DNA of 64,000 nucleotides from Limnobaculum zhutongyuii (GCF_004295645.1 NZ_CP034752.1:1488001-1552000), one strand, 5' to 3'; shown: positions 1-9,156, counted from the stretch's first letter. The notes: generated from the sequence alone by a model not told the origin. Made by a program: numbers and translations.

Positions 1-245
1 TTACCGTGTAACTGGCGAAACATCAGCGTGAGGGGAATGGTCATCTCACGATTCATCCAGGTACTGTCTATCGCCTCATTGGTCGCAAAGCTGCTGCGGG
101 AATAACTGATAAGTACTGCTCCAACAGGATGATTAAGACGATAGTTAGCGGGTTGCTCAGGAAAATACTCGATCGCCAGCTCCCGGCCATGAACCTCTTT
201 CAATCGGTTTAAAATGCCATCTAAGATGTCAATCGTGATACTCAT
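1..245 (-). CDS. Mu gp37-like phage protein (DUF1834), partial
   Basis: Minus-strand reading frame open from the ATG at 245 to the window edge, 81 codons visible, beginning MSITIDILDGILNRLKEV. The ATG overlaps the TGA of the DUF1320 gene (ATGA), the tight coupling typical of late operons. Position directly after the gp36-type gene and the hydrophilic start fit the DUF1834/gp37 family, small head–tail junction proteins of Mu-like phages. The C-terminus is beyond the window, so completeness cannot be judged. Confidence 0.7.
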   Translation of the reverse strand, partial: MSITIDILDGILNRLKEVHGRELAIEYFPEQPANYRLNHPVGAVLISYSRSSFATNEAIDSTWMNREMTIPLTLMFRQLHG

Positions 246-685
246 CGCCATTTCTCCAGCGTGCTCTTTCCCCATAGGCGTTTAGATGCCGAAACTCTAA
301 ATACGCTAGGCGCATTGGTTTCAACCACGGTATCGTCTATTTTGACATTCAGGGAGATGGCACCTTTCTGGATCTGGCTTAAGGTATCCAGGGCATCCTT
401 TTTGCCATCTTTGACCACTTCCGGCATAGCCCCTTCAGGACGGCGCTGATAAAGCCAGTAACGGGCCAGATACACTACTGCATCACGAATGATGGTCGGA
501 ACGGATGACAATGGCAGAGGGTAACGAGAGACTAAATAACCGTCTGCCAGCTCTTCTGCATAGTTGATCGCATCCTCCAAAACGGCTGCATCATAATTTT
601 CCGACGCTGGATCATCGTGGGATAGCCAGATTAGCGTTTGTTTGGGAACTGCCCGTTCCAAATCACTCAGTGTGCAGTAGCGCAT
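242..685 (-). CDS. Mu gp36-like protein (DUF1320)
   Basis: 147 aa, starting MRYCTLSDLERAVP. The opening 'Y.t..dL...vp...l..Ls.d' and the helical segment DAINYAEELADGYLVSRY around residues 38–55 match the DUF1320/gp36 family, which follows the major capsid gene in Mu-like genomes and probably acts at the head–tail joint. It is coupled to the gp37-like gene by a 4-base overlap and lies 10 bases after the capsid gene. The function is known only from position. Confidence 0.85.
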   Translation of the reverse strand: MRYCTLSDLERAVPKQTLIWLSHDDPASENYDAAVLEDAINYAEELADGYLVSRYPLPLSSVPTIIRDAVVYLARYWLYQRRPEGAMPEVVKDGKKDALDTLSQIQKGAISLNVKIDDTVVETNAPSVFRVSASKRLWGKSTLEKWR

Positions 686-695
686 GGCCGTTTCC

Positions 696-1679
696 TTAGC
701 TCATCTTCAGTTCAACAAGGGCTTCAGGGTAAGTACAAATGGCCAGCGGGTTAGCCTGGGCTTCTAAATCCCAGCCTTTACCCATGCTGCGTTCTTCCGC
801 TTTGGCATATAACGCTAAACCAATGGTGTTGACCGTCTCGTTGTAGTTCGCCGGGGCGTTGTACATCTTATAGACACCGCCTTTGGCGATAGGAAAGACT
901 CGCGCAACCTTGTCCGAAAGGAAGTTTTGATTGGATACCGTGGCGTTATACTCTTCAAATTCGATACCACCGAACGTAAAGCCTTTACGCATATCACCAC
1001 CAAGGCGATCGGCCGCTTCCTGATAGTTGGCATAGGCTTTTTGTACATTAGGGTGAGCAACAAAGGCATCAAACCAGTCCTTGCCACAGAACGCCTTATA
1101 ACCTGTCACCAGTGCGCCGGTCAGCTTTGACTCACTATGGCGTTTAGCATCCGTTAGAAGCTTACGGACATCGGTATCTTCTACGCTGAAAGGTACATCA
1201 ATGCTTTTTTGTGTTACGCCAAACTCTTTATACAGGTCATAGATAACGGAGCCATCAGAATCCAAAATACGGCCACACAAGGCACCAACACGTTGGAATT
1301 CACGGGTGACTTCCAGGCTGTTTTTCATCGTTTCCAGCTTATTGTTGATGGTTTGTGCCTGATAGTCAGTTGCATCGTTGTCGCCAAAGGAATTAAAGTT
1401 TTGCAAGTCAGACGGTAACAATTGAGCTGAAGCGGGTAAGTGGGTAGTTTCAAAAGTACGGCGTTTGGCCTTACTGTTTTTAACCTGCGTTGGATCTTCA
1501 TCACGGCCAATATTCTTGACCAGGAATAAACGACCATCACGGCTTTCAATCAGAACGGACGTGGTGGCAATCCCTTCTTCTTCAAAAATACCCAATTCAC
1601 CCGCACGGGTCGGGATGGCTGGGATTTTATTGATGGCTGCCGTTAGCGTAGTAACGGTAAACATATCTGCTAAATTCAT
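696..1679 (-). CDS. Major capsid protein, lambda gpE family
   Basis: 327 aa, close to the usual length for lambda gpE-family capsid proteins (about 340). The motif LQNFNSFGDND near residue 95 and the C-terminal block GKGWDLEAQANPLAICTYPE, with a terminal ELKMS, are characteristic of this family (Phage_cap_E). It forms the icosahedral shell. It lies just after a gpD-like decoration gene, the lambda D–E order, although the packaging genes further upstream are Mu-type, so the head module is mosaic. No truncation is seen. Confidence 0.9.
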   Translation of the reverse strand: MNLADMFTVTTLTAAINKIPAIPTRAGELGIFEEEGIATTSVLIESRDGRLFLVKNIGRDEDPTQVKNSKAKRRTFETTHLPASAQLLPSDLQNFNSFGDNDATDYQAQTINNKLETMKNSLEVTREFQRVGALCGRILDSDGSVIYDLYKEFGVTQKSIDVPFSVEDTDVRKLLTDAKRHSESKLTGALVTGYKAFCGKDWFDAFVAHPNVQKAYANYQEAADRLGGDMRKGFTFGGIEFEEYNATVSNQNFLSDKVARVFPIAKGGVYKMYNAPANYNETVNTIGLALYAKAEERSMGKGWDLEAQANPLAICTYPEALVELKMS

Positions 1680-1717
1680 TCTCTTTTTCCTTTATGCCTT
1701 AAGTGGCTAAACAGGGG

Positions 1718-2086
1718 TTAAAGCTGCTCTCTGGCAATAATGCCCAGCGCTTCCAACTCGGTGTATGCCGTGGTCTTTTGTGCATCAGTAACACCTTCAG
1801 GCCACACCAGACCATCAATGGCCACCACGGCACCACGTGCAATCACTGCACCAAGACGTTCACCAGTCGTGGTATCGATATGCTGTGCCAATACGGCAGC
1901 GGCTTTTTTTGCAGCACCTGTGCCCGCTAAATCAATGGCATAATATTTACCGGAGACTTTGGCCAGAACGGTTCCCAGCTCATATTTTTTATCCGCTACA
2001 ATCATGCCCCGGTCTTTTGTCCAACCCGGTTTCACTTCAACCAACAGAACATCACTTAATACTTTCGGTTCGTTATAGGTAGTCAT
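1718..2086 (-). CDS. Head decoration protein, lambda gpD-like
   Basis: 122 aa with small-residue-rich beta sequence, including KYYAIDLAGTGAAKKAAAVLA and GAVVAIDGLVWPEGVT. It fits the HDPD head-decoration family that trims the three-fold axes of lambda-like capsids and stabilises them after expansion. It lies between the scaffold gene and the major capsid gene, as in lambda. It starts MTTYNEPKVLSDVLLVEV. Family assignment is by motif and order. Confidence 0.85.
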   Translation of the reverse strand: MTTYNEPKVLSDVLLVEVKPGWTKDRGMIVADKKYELGTVLAKVSGKYYAIDLAGTGAAKKAAAVLAQHIDTTTGERLGAVIARGAVVAIDGLVWPEGVTDAQKTTAYTELEALGIIAREQL

Positions 2087-2100
2087 AATTTAAGGTGCTC

Positions 2101-2646
2101 CTACTTATTACGGCTGGCGCGGCGTTCTGCATCAGCTAATAGTGGGTTAACAGAGGTGTTTTTCGGCGCTGAGCTTTTCCGGGCCACTTCGCTAAAATCC
2201 ACTACATCAGGTAAAGAACGAATAAACGCCTGAAGAGCTGGCGTAAGCGGTTTGTTCTTACCACCTTCACTAAATTCCAACTTACTGGTACCGCGCTTTT
2301 TAGATGCGGCTTTAAGCATGGCTCTAACGGCTGCACGGTGGCTAGGCTTAACCTTGCGACGAATCACTTCGGCAAAATCAGCACTCTCACCATCAATTTC
2401 CAGCTCTTCCGCTTGTTCCAGTAGCTCTTCGTTTTCTGCTTTTAATCGCTGATTTTCTTCCGACACAGCCACTAACTGAGCGGCGACTTCCGGTAAAATT
2501 TCATCCGCACCGGCATCCTGAATAGCGGCAGCACCTTCTTCGGTAATGATTTCAGCGGCCTTTTCTTCACCCAGCTCTTTAGTCAGAAAAGCGACTAGTC
2601 GCGCCAGCAAACCTTTTTTATCGGTTGGATTAGCTGCATCAGCCAT
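2101..2646 (-). CDS. Nested scaffold protein (Mu gpZ/lambda Nu3-like internal start)
   Basis: Within the C-terminal half of the protease/scaffold gene an ATG at 2646 (MADAANPTDKKG) is preceded by TGAGGA about 8 bases upstream, a good ribosome binding site. The 181-aa product has a strong coiled-coil stretch (EENQRLKAENEELLEQAEE, about residues 75–93) and a basic C-terminus, as in phage scaffolds. In-frame scaffold genes inside the protease gene are known from Mu (I/Z) and lambda (C/Nu3). This product lies wholly downstream of the frameshift, so it can be made even if the protease cannot. Confidence 0.6.
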   Translation of the reverse strand: MADAANPTDKKGLLARLVAFLTKELGEEKAAEIITEEGAAAIQDAGADEILPEVAAQLVAVSEENQRLKAENEELLEQAEELEIDGESADFAEVIRRKVKPSHRAAVRAMLKAASKKRGTSKLEFSEGGKNKPLTPALQAFIRSLPDVVDFSEVARKSSAPKNTSVNPLLADAERRASRNK

Positions 2647-3101
2647 ATTGGTATCCTCATTAAGATTTTCGTTAAAACACACAATACCTTGTCCACCATC
2701 CGCAAATTCAATCGCCTTCAACCCCTTTACGGCAGGTGGCATAGCCCCAGAAAACCAACGTGGCGCAGGTAATAAACGCCAGGTACTGGATTACTAGGTT
2801 CATCCGGTTCGTAAAAGGAAGGTGATATCTTTTTAAATCGGGCAGAACGGACGAGTTCAGCAAATGCCTCATCAACCTGATGGGGTTCAATGAAGAGCCC
2901 TTCAGGTGTGGCAATCATTTGCTTTACCCAACCATAGGCAGGGTTATTGTGTTTCGGGTGGCCAACAACCAGCGGTGCTTCATGCAGATCCATATTGTAG
3001 GCGCGAACGGTGGCTTCAAAGTCTTTCAGGGTGAAAGAGATAGGTTCGCCTTCCATCGGCTGATGGGTACCAGGCTTAAAGATATGGATAAGTTTGGACA
3101 T
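2101..3101 (-). pseudogene. Prohead protease/scaffold (Mu gpI-like), frameshifted at 2745–2748
   Basis: Two overlapping frames together make one gpI-like protein. The first (3101 down to 2727) gives the protease half, starting MSKLIHIFKPG and ending LRHVGFLG before running into a stop. The second resumes at AMPPAVKGLKAIEFADGG. Members of this family are continuous through 'RHVgfLGa.PPavKGL', so the break is inside a conserved motif. Adding one base to the run of four C (plus strand 2745–2748) restores a single frame, and the 1,001-base span also lacks one base for whole codons. The alternatives are a true mutation that would block head maturation, a sequencing error, or ribosomal slippage on the G run. 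Confidence 0.75.
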
Positions 3102-3104
3102 TAA

Positions 3105-3346
3105 TATTCACCATGCTGTTGTTAGTCATGGCTACCATGTCAAATTATCCGGTTTGGTGATTTTAATCGGGGTTAAATAAGAGACTGAGAGATAGAGATT
3201 TAACGAATCCGTAAAGGGTAGATAAGAATGGCGGCTGAAGTGGGCCTATATCGATTTATAATAGCCTTTTAGCGATGTAAACGAGCAAAGACAGATAAAG
3301 GCTGGTTAAACAGGTGAAAACAGCTTAGCCCGCCTTAAATTGGCGA
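3105..3346 (-). other. Gap inside the late operon
   Basis: No gene is seen in these 242 bases, although the rest of the late operon is tightly packed. On the minus strand there are AT-rich hexamers resembling sigma70 elements (TTTACA and TATAAA, about 15 bases apart), so an internal promoter for the protease/capsid part is possible. This is weak evidence. It may also mark where a small gene was lost. Confidence 0.3.
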
Positions 3347-3832
3347 TTAATCTGATGTTCCCGCTGCTCTGGCTAAATGGTTAGACAGCAGATCAATAAT
3401 ATCTTCCTCATCTTCAGACGACAGACCGATGTAGGGCCGTGCTTCAATATCCCCCCAGGGCAGAGGTACACCATACCGAGTTTGACCATATTGGCCTTTT
3501 TTCGCCCCAAAATGTTGGGTGCCGCCGTACTCCATTAGCGAACCAAGCAGCACGTGATTAGCATCAGACTGGTAGTTAATCTGAGTAGACAGGCTCCGAG
3601 TATCACCAATCAGTGGCCTGGTATCCCGCTTATTGGCCAGCGTCACGTCACTGTTTGCGGCCCATTGTTCACCTAATGGCCCCATACCCACTTCAAAACG
3701 GCGGCGGGTACTGTTAAGCAGGATTTCACCGATGTTTTTAAATACCGGTGTCAGGTCTAAACCCGCCTGTTCAATCTGGCTCAGTAGTTGGTTAACCGGC
3801 GCACTGTCGAGTTGTACGGTAATTTTGGCCAT
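3347..3832 (-). CDS. Phage virion morphogenesis protein (Mu gpG-like)
   Basis: 161 aa. The segment RPLIGDTRSLSTQINYQ and the EYGGTQHFGAKKGQYGQ block (about residues 73–117), followed by RPYIGLSSEDEEDI near the end, are the signature of the phage virion morphogenesis family (Phage_tail_S; Mu gpG). These proteins act in late head or head–tail assembly. The gene starts 2 bases after the end of the gpF-like gene, as in Mu, where G follows F. Confidence 0.88.
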   Translation of the reverse strand: MAKITVQLDSAPVNQLLSQIEQAGLDLTPVFKNIGEILLNSTRRRFEVGMGPLGEQWAANSDVTLANKRDTRPLIGDTRSLSTQINYQSDANHVLLGSLMEYGGTQHFGAKKGQYGQTRYGVPLPWGDIEARPYIGLSSEDEEDIIDLLSNHLARAAGTSD

Positions 3833-3834
3833 AA

Positions 3835-4938
3835 CTATGCTTGATCCATTTCAATATAGGTACCGGAGGCGGTTGGCTTCGCTCGAACGTTCCACGATTT
3901 ACCTGAAATATTCACAACGGTTTGCCTCTCACCCTGACTGTTCTGCTGCCACTGGGCGTTATCTAGCTGGGTTTGGAGCTGGCGAAAGTCAGATGGACTT
4001 AAATCAGGGTATTGAGTCCGTAGCTTCATGATAGATTGTCGGCTTAAGGTCAGCACCGGGCTCTTAACCGCCATTTCGACCATTTGCTTACTGTTCATCA
4101 CAGCCACAGGCCATTCCCCCTTCAGACGACCATTGTAAAATGACAGAAACACATCAGAATTAATGAGTTTTTCGACGTTCTTTCTGGCAATGGCTGAATC
4201 CAGAGTATTGAGTTTCTGCTTATTGGCTGCCAGGGCATTTTGGGTGGCGCTCTTACCGGGGGTATAGTCAAATCCGGGCATCACACCTTCAGGAACCAGA
4301 CGTTGTTCACCGGTATTGGTATCGGTATAAAGCTGAGTTTTTCGGGCTGGGGCTGTATCCGGGCCGGTTTTACCCAGTTTTTTCAAATCCCGCTCACTAC
4401 AGGATTCGACAATACAGTTACACCCGAAACCGTTCGGGGGATAATGTTCATCCCAGAAGGGATCATCGGCAGGAAGCACCAAATTATGCCATTTGGCGTG
4501 CTCTTCTCTGGGGTTAATCACTGAACGGTGAAGATAACGCCAGTAAGGGCGTTCTGCTAAAACATCTGGGTCGGTAAGCTGAGCATAACGACCCGCTGCA
4601 TGGGATGATTTCAGGTTTTGAGTATAGATAACCTCGGTGCGCCAGGCTTTACCGGCTTTACTGCCTTCACCCGTCCAGCCTTTCCAACCTTGTTTCTCTA
4701 CTACCTGATCAAAGTTCTGACGGAACCACTGGATGCTCTTACCTTCATCAATAACACTTTGCATCGCCTTCTTCAGGTCATTAACCAAATCAGCTTTCAT
4801 CGCACCGGCTACAATAAAACCATGGTCATGCTGTTCTCTGGAAATATCATCCCAGCGCTCACTGGGGATAGCTAGCTTCTGTTTGAAGTAATCACTCTGC
4901 TGGTTAAACTTTTGCCCGAAAACACCTTTAACGGCCAT
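3835..4938 (-). CDS. Minor head protein, Mu gpF/SPP1 gp7 family
   Basis: 367 aa. The segment around residues 150–185, with HRSVINPREEHAKWHN, PADDPFWDEHYPPNGFGCNC and the following SCSERDLKKLG, is the diagnostic core of the phage_Mu_F (SPP1 gp7) family. These proteins are packaged in the head and are thought to act with the portal. The start codon lies inside the end of the portal gene (11-base overlap). The full length looks intact. Confidence 0.92.
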   Translation of the reverse strand: MAVKGVFGQKFNQQSDYFKQKLAIPSERWDDISREQHDHGFIVAGAMKADLVNDLKKAMQSVIDEGKSIQWFRQNFDQVVEKQGWKGWTGEGSKAGKAWRTEVIYTQNLKSSHAAGRYAQLTDPDVLAERPYWRYLHRSVINPREEHAKWHNLVLPADDPFWDEHYPPNGFGCNCIVESCSERDLKKLGKTGPDTAPARKTQLYTDTNTGEQRLVPEGVMPGFDYTPGKSATQNALAANKQKLNTLDSAIARKNVEKLINSDVFLSFYNGRLKGEWPVAVMNSKQMVEMAVKSPVLTLSRQSIMKLRTQYPDLSPSDFRQLQTQLDNAQWQQNSQGERQTVVNISGKSWNVRAKPTASGTYIEMDQA

Positions 4939-6403
4939 TATTCACCTCATCACGACCTTGTAAGTTAATCACGGTAAATGCGCTGGCCATCGCTTGGGCT
5001 AGCTCATCTTCAGACAGATTATCAAACTCAGCCAATAGCCGTTCCTGAAGCTCTTCCATATTCTTGGCTTTCTCTGCAAAACTGCGAATACGCTCAATCC
5101 AGCCATCAATAATGGGTTGAGTCTCCCGGCTTAATTGGTCTGCGACAGCTGCCACGGTATCGTTGGGCTTTTTCGGTTTTTCAGCAAATGAGGGATAGCC
5201 CATACCGGCTGATGGTGGAAGCTGTTCACCTAGATCGCCTTCTTTTAAGTTATATTCGCGAATGAAGTATTCGTTGGTAAAATTAGCGCCAGCCGTTTTA
5301 AGGATTTGATCGCGTTCGGCTTGAGTTTTATCAATCGTTTCCGGCGACCACATAGACCAGACTGGAGGCTCTTCTTCCTCAGAGAAATTGAGCTCAACGG
5401 TCCAGCGGGTTAAGGTGTTCATGGCTTCTGTCACCAGTTCGGCATCAGCATCCCTGATATCTTCAGTCACTGTTAGTCCTGCCTGAGCACTCGCATTGGT
5501 GGTATCGGCTTCCGTTGTCTGATTCGTTCCTGTCAGGGCAATACTGACTTCAGAACGGCAGAACATCATAAGGCGTTCATAGATATCGGCGCTGCTGCCT
5601 TTACCTGCGGCTTCTAGGATTTCAATAGAACTGTCGTCAGGAATAGCGGCAACGGCATCCTGAACCATTGCTTCAAGGCTATCCAGTAACGCATCCACCT
5701 CTGTATTATGGGTATTGCGTGGGTGTTTACCGACCAGGAATGGGCTACCGTACTTCTCGGTAAACTTGAGCCAGAACTCGAATCCACCACGCTTAAATGT
5801 GGTTGGCCAGAAACAACGGCTCAGGTCAGCAATGCCGTAAGGGTTCTCATAGGTAGCATCTTGGCGAACTAAGATAAACTTACGCTCAGGTAATAAAATA
5901 CCGTCTTTATCCTCTTTGGTACGCATACGCAGACGGTTTTCATCATCAAAGAAAAACCACTCCGCAGGCTTGGCCACTACGTCCACCGGCACAATCTTGT
6001 CATCAACATCAGACCACATCACCTCAAGCGGAGTGTAGCCATAGAGTGGTGCATCTAATGCATCACTGATGACGGTTCTCATTTTTAGCTTAGAAAAGAC
6101 CTTTTCAACAAAGTCTGCGACCTGCGTTTGTGACTGTTCCCGGTCAAAACCGTATTCAAGGGCAAGAACGGCTGACTTACGGCGACGAACGCAACCACCT
6201 ACGTGAGCATCAGCCGTCAAATCACGATAAACCTCGATACTTTTGCCCATTTTACGCAGGACAAGATCGGGATTTTGTAATTTTCCACTAATCCCTAATG
6301 AGCCATTAACGCGTGAACGGGTCGCTACAGCCTCTTTGGATGGTCTGTTTAGCTCGGAGAAAGAGACAAACTCATTCGGACTAACCCAAATACCCTGACT
6401 CAT
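4928..6403 (-). CDS. Portal protein, Mu gp29 family (DUF935)
   Basis: 491 aa, the usual size. It begins MSQGIWVSPNEFVSFSEL, a conserved start in this family, and contains VGGCVRRRKSAVLALEY and the TNQTTEADTTNASAQAGLTV stretch of DUF935 portals. The portal forms the dodecameric DNA channel at the capsid vertex. Its ATG overlaps the stop of the terminase gene by one base, so translation is coupled. Confidence 0.93.
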   Translation of the reverse strand: MSQGIWVSPNEFVSFSELNRPSKEAVATRSRVNGSLGISGKLQNPDLVLRKMGKSIEVYRDLTADAHVGGCVRRRKSAVLALEYGFDREQSQTQVADFVEKVFSKLKMRTVISDALDAPLYGYTPLEVMWSDVDDKIVPVDVVAKPAEWFFFDDENRLRMRTKEDKDGILLPERKFILVRQDATYENPYGIADLSRCFWPTTFKRGGFEFWLKFTEKYGSPFLVGKHPRNTHNTEVDALLDSLEAMVQDAVAAIPDDSSIEILEAAGKGSSADIYERLMMFCRSEVSIALTGTNQTTEADTTNASAQAGLTVTEDIRDADAELVTEAMNTLTRWTVELNFSEEEEPPVWSMWSPETIDKTQAERDQILKTAGANFTNEYFIREYNLKEGDLGEQLPPSAGMGYPSFAEKPKKPNDTVAAVADQLSRETQPIIDGWIERIRSFAEKAKNMEELQERLLAEFDNLSEDELAQAMASAFTVINLQGRDEVNNGR

Positions 6404-8010
6404 TATTTGTATCCTTTTAACAGTTGTGTGGTTGCCCGTTTACCACGTGAATGGGCCTTGACCGGGCCTTTACTCATTTCAATGGAGGCATACCAGGCTA
6501 AAACCAGTGCAATGGCCGTGTCACCATGGCGATAGAGCTCTGGTTCTTTCAAATCTTCTTTGCGAACAGACGACAGCATAGGAATACCGTCAATCTCTTC
6601 TATGGAGTGAATATCCTGTTTGACGTTATCGTCAGCGGGTAAGGTGATAATGCCGTCCTCAAATCCCTGGATCATCTTAGGCATCCACGTGCCATACCAT
6701 GAGCGGCTTAAACTGACCTGAGCAATGCGGTCATGACCAAATTCGTCAGCGGTATATTCAGCCAATGTCTGGCCGGGGCCGGTAGCATCCATCGCACCAG
6801 AGAAGCGTTGAATAGCCCGGAGTAAATGCCAGAGGATTTGCTCCTGCTGGCGAGTGGGCACCTTGTGCATTTCGATAATTAGGGGCACATCACGGTAAAG
6901 GTTTGGCAAGGTGGCCATCAGTAAAATGGATGAAAAGTCACGATGCCGGGCAAAGTCATCACCAAAGGAATAACGTAAGTTTTTATCTAACCTAGCGATA
7001 ACCGGATCTAGATAACGCTTGATCCAGTCTTCAGCAAAAGCGGTTCGCTCAAACATGGGCTTTTTAGCAAAGTCATCATCCAGAACCAGACGTAGCACCA
7101 CGCGATCGGGACTGGGTGGCATGGCGTTTTCAATCCAGACACCCGGAATACACACACCATTACCATCACGCGGAATAGCATCAAGTTCCTCACGCATTGC
7201 CGCTTTACGGGGGCCATACGCGTTACGAATCCGGGTATACCAGGCTTTTTTGCTTTCGACTGTTGGGACTTCACCTTTCATGAAACAAACGCGCTCAAAG
7301 AGTCCGTTCGCCACAGCATCATCAAACGTCACCCGATATACAGAGGCATCAGGCCCATAAAGACCATTTTCAATATCATTAACAAACTGATTGAATGGAT
7401 TACTTTTACCCTTGTGGGAAGAGATAACGATAATGCGCCCACCCCAAATTAGCAGGGCAGTAGCTGCATCCAGTACCCCTTGAACATCTTGATGGAATGC
7501 CGCTTCATCAATAATAACCAACCCTTGTAAACCTCGGATATTCGCTGGGCGGGATGAGAGTGCGACAACCTGATAACCGGATGAATAGCGGATACGGTAA
7601 GCGGTTATATGGCGGGTTTTACCGTTCTCATCCTGATCTTCAAATAAGAACTCTTCGATGCTGGAAACTGAAGCACTTTGCTGTTCCGCAATAACACGGG
7701 AGAATTTGGCACAGTACCCAATGAACTCTAAGCCTTTTTCCTTGGTATCACCGATATAGAAGACATCCATACCCCCAATCGCTTTCTGTGATGCCGCTGT
7801 CAGTACCGCCTCAAAGCCAAAGGCAAAGGTAATACCGGTACGTCTCCCTTTAGGTACGGCGAGAATAGAGGTTTTAATCTTCAAAACCTCAATCTGGTGC
7901 GCCATCAGCACACCCTCAGCCGTTGGGTTAAAGTTATTGGGAATATCACGCGCACGGGACGGTAATTCGTCCCATTCAATAACACGTAAGGTTGAGGCTA
8001 GCGGCTTCAT
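6403..8010 (-). CDS. Terminase large subunit (Mu gp28-like)
   Basis: 535 aa from the ATG at 8010, which overlaps the TGA of the small terminase gene; a GTG one codon earlier is possible. The ATPase half has a Walker A-like AVPKGRRTGIT (about residue 52) and a Walker B VIIDEAAFH (about residue 166). The C-terminal nuclease half has conserved acidic positions such as SFGDDFARHRD and MDATGPG. It pumps phage DNA into the prohead, and in Mu-like phages it also cuts within host DNA. Neighbours are gp27- and gp29-type genes, exactly the Mu order. Confidence 0.93.
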   Translation of the reverse strand: MKPLASTLRVIEWDELPSRARDIPNNFNPTAEGVLMAHQIEVLKIKTSILAVPKGRRTGITFAFGFEAVLTAASQKAIGGMDVFYIGDTKEKGLEFIGYCAKFSRVIAEQQSASVSSIEEFLFEDQDENGKTRHITAYRIRYSSGYQVVALSSRPANIRGLQGLVIIDEAAFHQDVQGVLDAATALLIWGGRIIVISSHKGKSNPFNQFVNDIENGLYGPDASVYRVTFDDAVANGLFERVCFMKGEVPTVESKKAWYTRIRNAYGPRKAAMREELDAIPRDGNGVCIPGVWIENAMPPSPDRVVLRLVLDDDFAKKPMFERTAFAEDWIKRYLDPVIARLDKNLRYSFGDDFARHRDFSSILLMATLPNLYRDVPLIIEMHKVPTRQQEQILWHLLRAIQRFSGAMDATGPGQTLAEYTADEFGHDRIAQVSLSRSWYGTWMPKMIQGFEDGIITLPADDNVKQDIHSIEEIDGIPMLSSVRKEDLKEPELYRHGDTAIALVLAWYASIEMSKGPVKAHSRGKRATTQLLKGYK

Positions 8011-8558
8011 CACTTGATCCCCAAGATTTTCTCACGCCAGAATTGAACGGCATTCTCATCCAGCCCTTGAGCTTTCGCTTCTTTTTGAAGGTTTGACTCT
8101 TGCTCACGCAAGAGCTTATCTCGAGTGACTTTCTCAATTTCCTGACGCTCTTTGAGGCTCATGGTTCGGGCCTGCATGGCTGCTCTAGCTGCACGAGATA
8201 GCTCACCCACTTCTTTAATTGAAATATCATCGCGCTCGTGGGCATTGAAGGCTGCTCGGGTGGCCAAAGTTGTTACTGCCTGAGCTAATAGCGCACCGGC
8301 TTTATCACCAATACCATCCCCCAGTTCATCAACCAGAACGCGGGATGCGGTCTCTATTTCCCTTAGGCTTTGAGTCATTTCCTCAAAGCCAGCACGGTAG
8401 CGGTAGAGACTAGAACGGCTTGGTGCATCAGTTTGTGGGTATTTAGCCCTGATATTCTCCAACATTTCATCCAGCGTTAGTCGGTCATCGCGTAGCAACT
8501 GTTCAATATGACTACGAACAGAAGGATCAAGTTTGTGGATGGTGGATTTACGTCCCAT
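8010..8558 (-). CDS. Terminase small subunit (Mu gp27-like, DUF3486)
   Basis: 182 aa starting MGRKSTIHKLDPSVRSHIEQLL, the near-invariant opening of DUF3486. The first 60 residues form a helix-turn-helix (DAPSRSSLYRYRAGFEE). The rest is long charged helices, with EIEKVTRDKLLREQ near the C-terminus. It recognises the pac site and recruits the large subunit. The stop codon overlaps the start of the large subunit. Confidence 0.92.
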   Translation of the reverse strand: MGRKSTIHKLDPSVRSHIEQLLRDDRLTLDEMLENIRAKYPQTDAPSRSSLYRYRAGFEEMTQSLREIETASRVLVDELGDGIGDKAGALLAQAVTTLATRAAFNAHERDDISIKEVGELSRAARAAMQARTMSLKERQEIEKVTRDKLLREQESNLQKEAKAQGLDENAVQFWREKILGIK

Positions 8559-8560
8559 GA

Positions 8561-8851
8561 TTAAGCCCCCGGACGCTTCACGCCAGGCACAATGGCACGG
8601 CCTGAAGAGACATCAAGACCTCTTGGTGTGAGAGTTGCTACAACAACCGTACCAATATCATTCAATGACACCAGACCTTGTTCCTGAAGCCAGTACAATT
8701 CACTTTTGATAGCATCACGGCTGGGATAATGGCCATACTGGCTTAAAGCGCTGTATAAAACTGAACTGTTAGCGCTGTATGCGGGCAGTTCTGCCAGTAA
8801 TCGCAACATCACTAACCGTTGGTCTTCTCTTAAAAACTCGGCATAACTCAT
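8561..8851 (-). CDS. Small winged-helix-like phage protein (VpaChn25_0724-type)
   Basis: 96 aa, beginning MSYAEFLREDQRLVMLRLLAEL, with a helix-turn-helix-like middle (YPSRDAIKSELYWLQEQGL) and a two-stranded wing (VVVATLTPRGLDVSSGRA). This is the family annotated as VpaChn25_0724 phage protein, found between the DUF2730 and DUF3486 genes of Mu-like phages (Mu gp26 position). It may bind DNA near pac, but the role is unproven. Confidence 0.8.
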   Translation of the reverse strand: MSYAEFLREDQRLVMLRLLAELPAYSANSSVLYSALSQYGHYPSRDAIKSELYWLQEQGLVSLNDIGTVVVATLTPRGLDVSSGRAIVPGVKRPGA

Positions 8852-9156
8852 GATTGCTTGCTCCTCATCAGGTAGTCATTAACGCGATCAAGCCCTTTTA
8901 CTAGCGGTTGCATGGTTTCACGCATACCTTGCATTTCTGCCCGGATGGCTTTCATATCCCCATGTAAATCATTTACCAGATTCTGTGACGGGGTATGGCG
9001 GATCTGCTCTTCCAGGGCAATAATCCGGGTTCGGAGTTCTAACAGTTCCTTACCGCTGGCAGATTGCCGACTCATCAGCCATGAATAGATACCGATGGCC
9101 GCTGTGACTAACCATTGCATGGCACTGAAGCTAAAATTCATATCAGTGAAGTTCAT
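8848..9156 (-). CDS. DUF2730 membrane-anchored protein (Mu gp25 position)
   Basis: 102 aa. One N-terminal membrane helix (about residues 13–28, AMQWLVTAAIGIYSWLM) is followed by a long amphipathic coil (ELLELRTRIIALEEQIRH onward). This architecture and position match DUF2730 of Mu-like phages. It overlaps both neighbours by 4 bases. The function is not established. Confidence 0.82.
   Translation of the reverse strand: MNFTDMNFSFSAMQWLVTAAIGIYSWLMSRQSASGKELLELRTRIIALEEQIRHTPSQNLVNDLHGDMKAIRAEMQGMRETMQPLVKGLDRVNDYLMRSKQS

Noticed and set aside
2727..2760. Programmed -1 frameshift in the protease gene
   Set aside because: The bases allow slippage on CTG GGG, but no classical heptamer or following stem is clear, and protease/scaffold genes of this family are normally in one frame. 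Kept as an alternative only.
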